This document shows, in pieces, positions 60,306 through 64,000 of a DNA stretch of 64,000 bases. Source of the stretch: Billgrantia sulfidoxydans (GTDB lineage Bacteria > Pseudomonadota > Gammaproteobacteria > Pseudomonadales > Halomonadaceae); NCBI RefSeq assembly GCF_017868775.1, contig NZ_CP053381.1, positions 3,906,001 to 3,970,000 on the forward strand. The letters run 5' to 3'. Below the pieces are notes generated by a model that saw only the letters and a program-made list of their open reading frames with translations, made no database searches and had not been told where the DNA came from. Within the stretch, counting starts at the first letter, position 1; every line of letters begins with the position of its first letter. The position numbers and the translations under genes are program-made.

Positions 60306-60773
60306 GAAACGGTAGTGCGAGAACGCCTTGTTGGCCTCGGCCATGCGATGCACGTCTTCACGCTTCTTGACCGCTGAGCCCTTGCCTTCGGCGGCATCGA
60401 GCATCTCGCCAGCGAGACGCTGCACCATGGTCTTCTCACCGCGCTTGCGCGCCGCGTCCACCAGCCAGCGCATGGCCAGCGCCTGGCGGCGCGAGGGGCG
60501 AACCTCTACCGGCACCTGATAGGTCGCACCGCCGACGCGGCGGGACTTGACCTCGACCATCGGCTGGATGGCTTCCAGCGCGCGGTCGAAGATGTCCAGC
60601 GGCTCTTCCTTGCTACGCTCGGCAACCGTGTCCAGCGCACCGTAGACGATACGCTCAGCTGTGGACTTCTTGCCGCTGACCATCAGGTGGTTCATGAACT
60701 TGGCCAGGCGCTCGCTTCCGAACTTGGGATCCGGCAGGATCTCGCGCTTGGCAACAACTCTTCTTCTAGGCAT
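60303..60773 (-). CDS. rpsG: 30S ribosomal protein S7
   Basis: A 156-aa S7 ([28 protein letters not shown]), the primary binder of the 3' domain of 16S rRNA. ATG at 60773 follows GAGGG; the in-frame ATG at 60806 adds residues foreign to the family. In E. coli S7 is the repressor of the str operon. Confidence 0.97.
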   Translation of the reverse strand: MPRRRVVAKREILPDPKFGSERLAKFMNHLMVSGKKSTAERIVYGALDTVAERSKEEPLDIFDRALEAIQPMVEVKSRRVGGATYQVPVEVRPSRRQALAMRWLVDAARKRGEKTMVQRLAGEMLDAAEGKGSAVKKREDVHRMAEANKAFSHYRF

Positions 60774-60885
60774 GACAAGCCCTCTATCGAAGGGTCTTTC
60801 AGGCAAACCCGGGACTCTCGCTTAGGCGACGCCCGGCCTTACTCTTATCAGACCGAAATTAATCCTATTGACGCACCGATGCCGA
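60774..60885 (-). promoter_or_regulatory. rpsL-rpsG spacer, possible S7 repressor target
   Basis: A 112-base gap separates rpsL and rpsG. In E. coli the equivalent spacer of similar size binds S7 and couples translation. Location and size fit; I did not derive a matching fold. Confidence 0.3.
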
Positions 60886-61260
60886 TCAGGACTTCGGACG
60901 CTTGGTACCGTACTTGGAACGACCCTGCTTACGATTCTGCACGCCGGAGGTATCGAGGGCGCCGCGCACGGTGTGGTAACGCACACCCGGCAAGTCCTTG
61001 ACACGACCGCCGCGGATCAGCACAACGGAGTGTTCCTGAAGGTTGTGACCCTCACCGCCGATATAGGACGACACTTCGAACCCGTTGGTCAGGCGCACGC
61101 GGCAGACCTTACGCAGGGCCGAGTTCGGCTTCTTCGGAGTGGTGGTGTAGACGCGGGTGCAGACACCGCGCTTTTGTGGGCAGGCCTGCAGCGCCGGCAC
61201 GTCGCTCTTGGCGGCGGGGCGCTTGCGCGGCTTGCGCACGAGCTGGTTGATCGTTGCCAT
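60886..61260 (-). CDS. rpsL: 30S ribosomal protein S12
   Basis: A 124-aa S12 ([20 protein letters not shown]), identical in length to E. coli. Lys43 ([12 protein letters not shown]) and Lys88 ([13 protein letters not shown]) are the streptomycin-sensitive forms. It is first in the str operon with its own promoter. ATG 61260 is favoured over the longer frame. Confidence 0.98.
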   Translation of the reverse strand: MATINQLVRKPRKRPAAKSDVPALQACPQKRGVCTRVYTTTPKKPNSALRKVCRVRLTNGFEVSSYIGGEGHNLQEHSVVLIRGGRVKDLPGVRYHTVRGALDTSGVQNRKQGRSKYGTKRPKS

Positions 61261-61337
61261 GTTGTGTAGCTGACTCCAATGGTTGCCTTGCCTTTTCGTG
61301 GACGCGGGCGCACCCACCCCACTATTAAAGGCTGCGA

Positions 61338-61367
61338 ATTCTAAGGTCTAACGGGGTAAGGCGTCAA
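61338..61367 (-). promoter_or_regulatory. Candidate promoter of the str operon
   Basis: On the minus strand TTGACG (61362-61367) and TAGAAT (61338-61343) are 18 bases apart, 78 bases before rpsL. Confidence 0.55.
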
Positions 61368-61408
61368 GCGATTGGGCCAGCCCTTCGCCGCCCGACGCCC
61401 CTTCCCGC

Positions 61409-64000
<2,592 letters not shown>

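Overview
The window is one contiguous stretch of a GC-rich gammaproteobacterial chromosome. Protein sequences and gene order (rplU-rpmA-obg-proB-rpsT-murJ-ribF-ileS-lspA-fkpB-ispH beside minor pilins, a uvrA/MFS/ssb block, fabAB, and complete str-S10-spc-alpha ribosomal operons) fit a Halomonas-like member of the Oceanospirillales. The taxonomic guess is inference from gene content and protein similarity recalled from memory, not from a search. No phage, insertion sequence, integrase or CRISPR array was seen.

Layout. 1-3.4 kb: a 40-codon ORF with good expression signals, then a minor pilin operon (pilE-like, fimT, pilV, pilW, pilX-like) on the minus strand. 3.5-15.1 kb: a housekeeping block on the minus strand (isoprenoid, lipoprotein, flavin, peptidoglycan and proline genes plus small ribosomal proteins). 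15.4-16.6 kb: ispB and tRNA-Pro(CGG). 16.8-25.1 kb: an accessory region with an outer-membrane porin-like gene, a PstS-like periplasmic protein and a membrane GGDEF-EAL protein in one tight operon, then a PAS-PAS-GGDEF cyclase, a phospholipase D-like lipoprotein, and a membrane-anchored thioredoxin with an Lgt-like membrane half. 25.2-34.0 kb: rapA, a cluster that looks light-regulated (TIGR01777 SDR, CbiX-like chelatase, MerR/LitR-like regulator, photolyase), and a PAS-GGDEF-EAL protein. 34.3-42.9 kb: fabA-fabB, plsC-like, a degenerate RmlD-like protein, ssb, an MFS transporter and uvrA. 43-64 kb: rplQ through rpsL, tuf and fusA, ending in the 3' three-fifths of rpoC, all on the minus strand.

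How it fits together. The core genes are ordinary and appear intact. The accessory genes are rich in signalling: three c-di-GMP enzymes lie within 16 kb, one fused operonically to a periplasmic binding protein and a porin. The MerR-type regulator has lost the residues expected to bind cobalamin, yet its neighbourhood keeps CarH/LitR-like operator repeats with 11-bp spacing. These two modules are the best candidates for under-described biology. A structured 149-nt spacer between rpsJ and rplC, with only a short leader before rpsJ, is the most notable non-coding signal.
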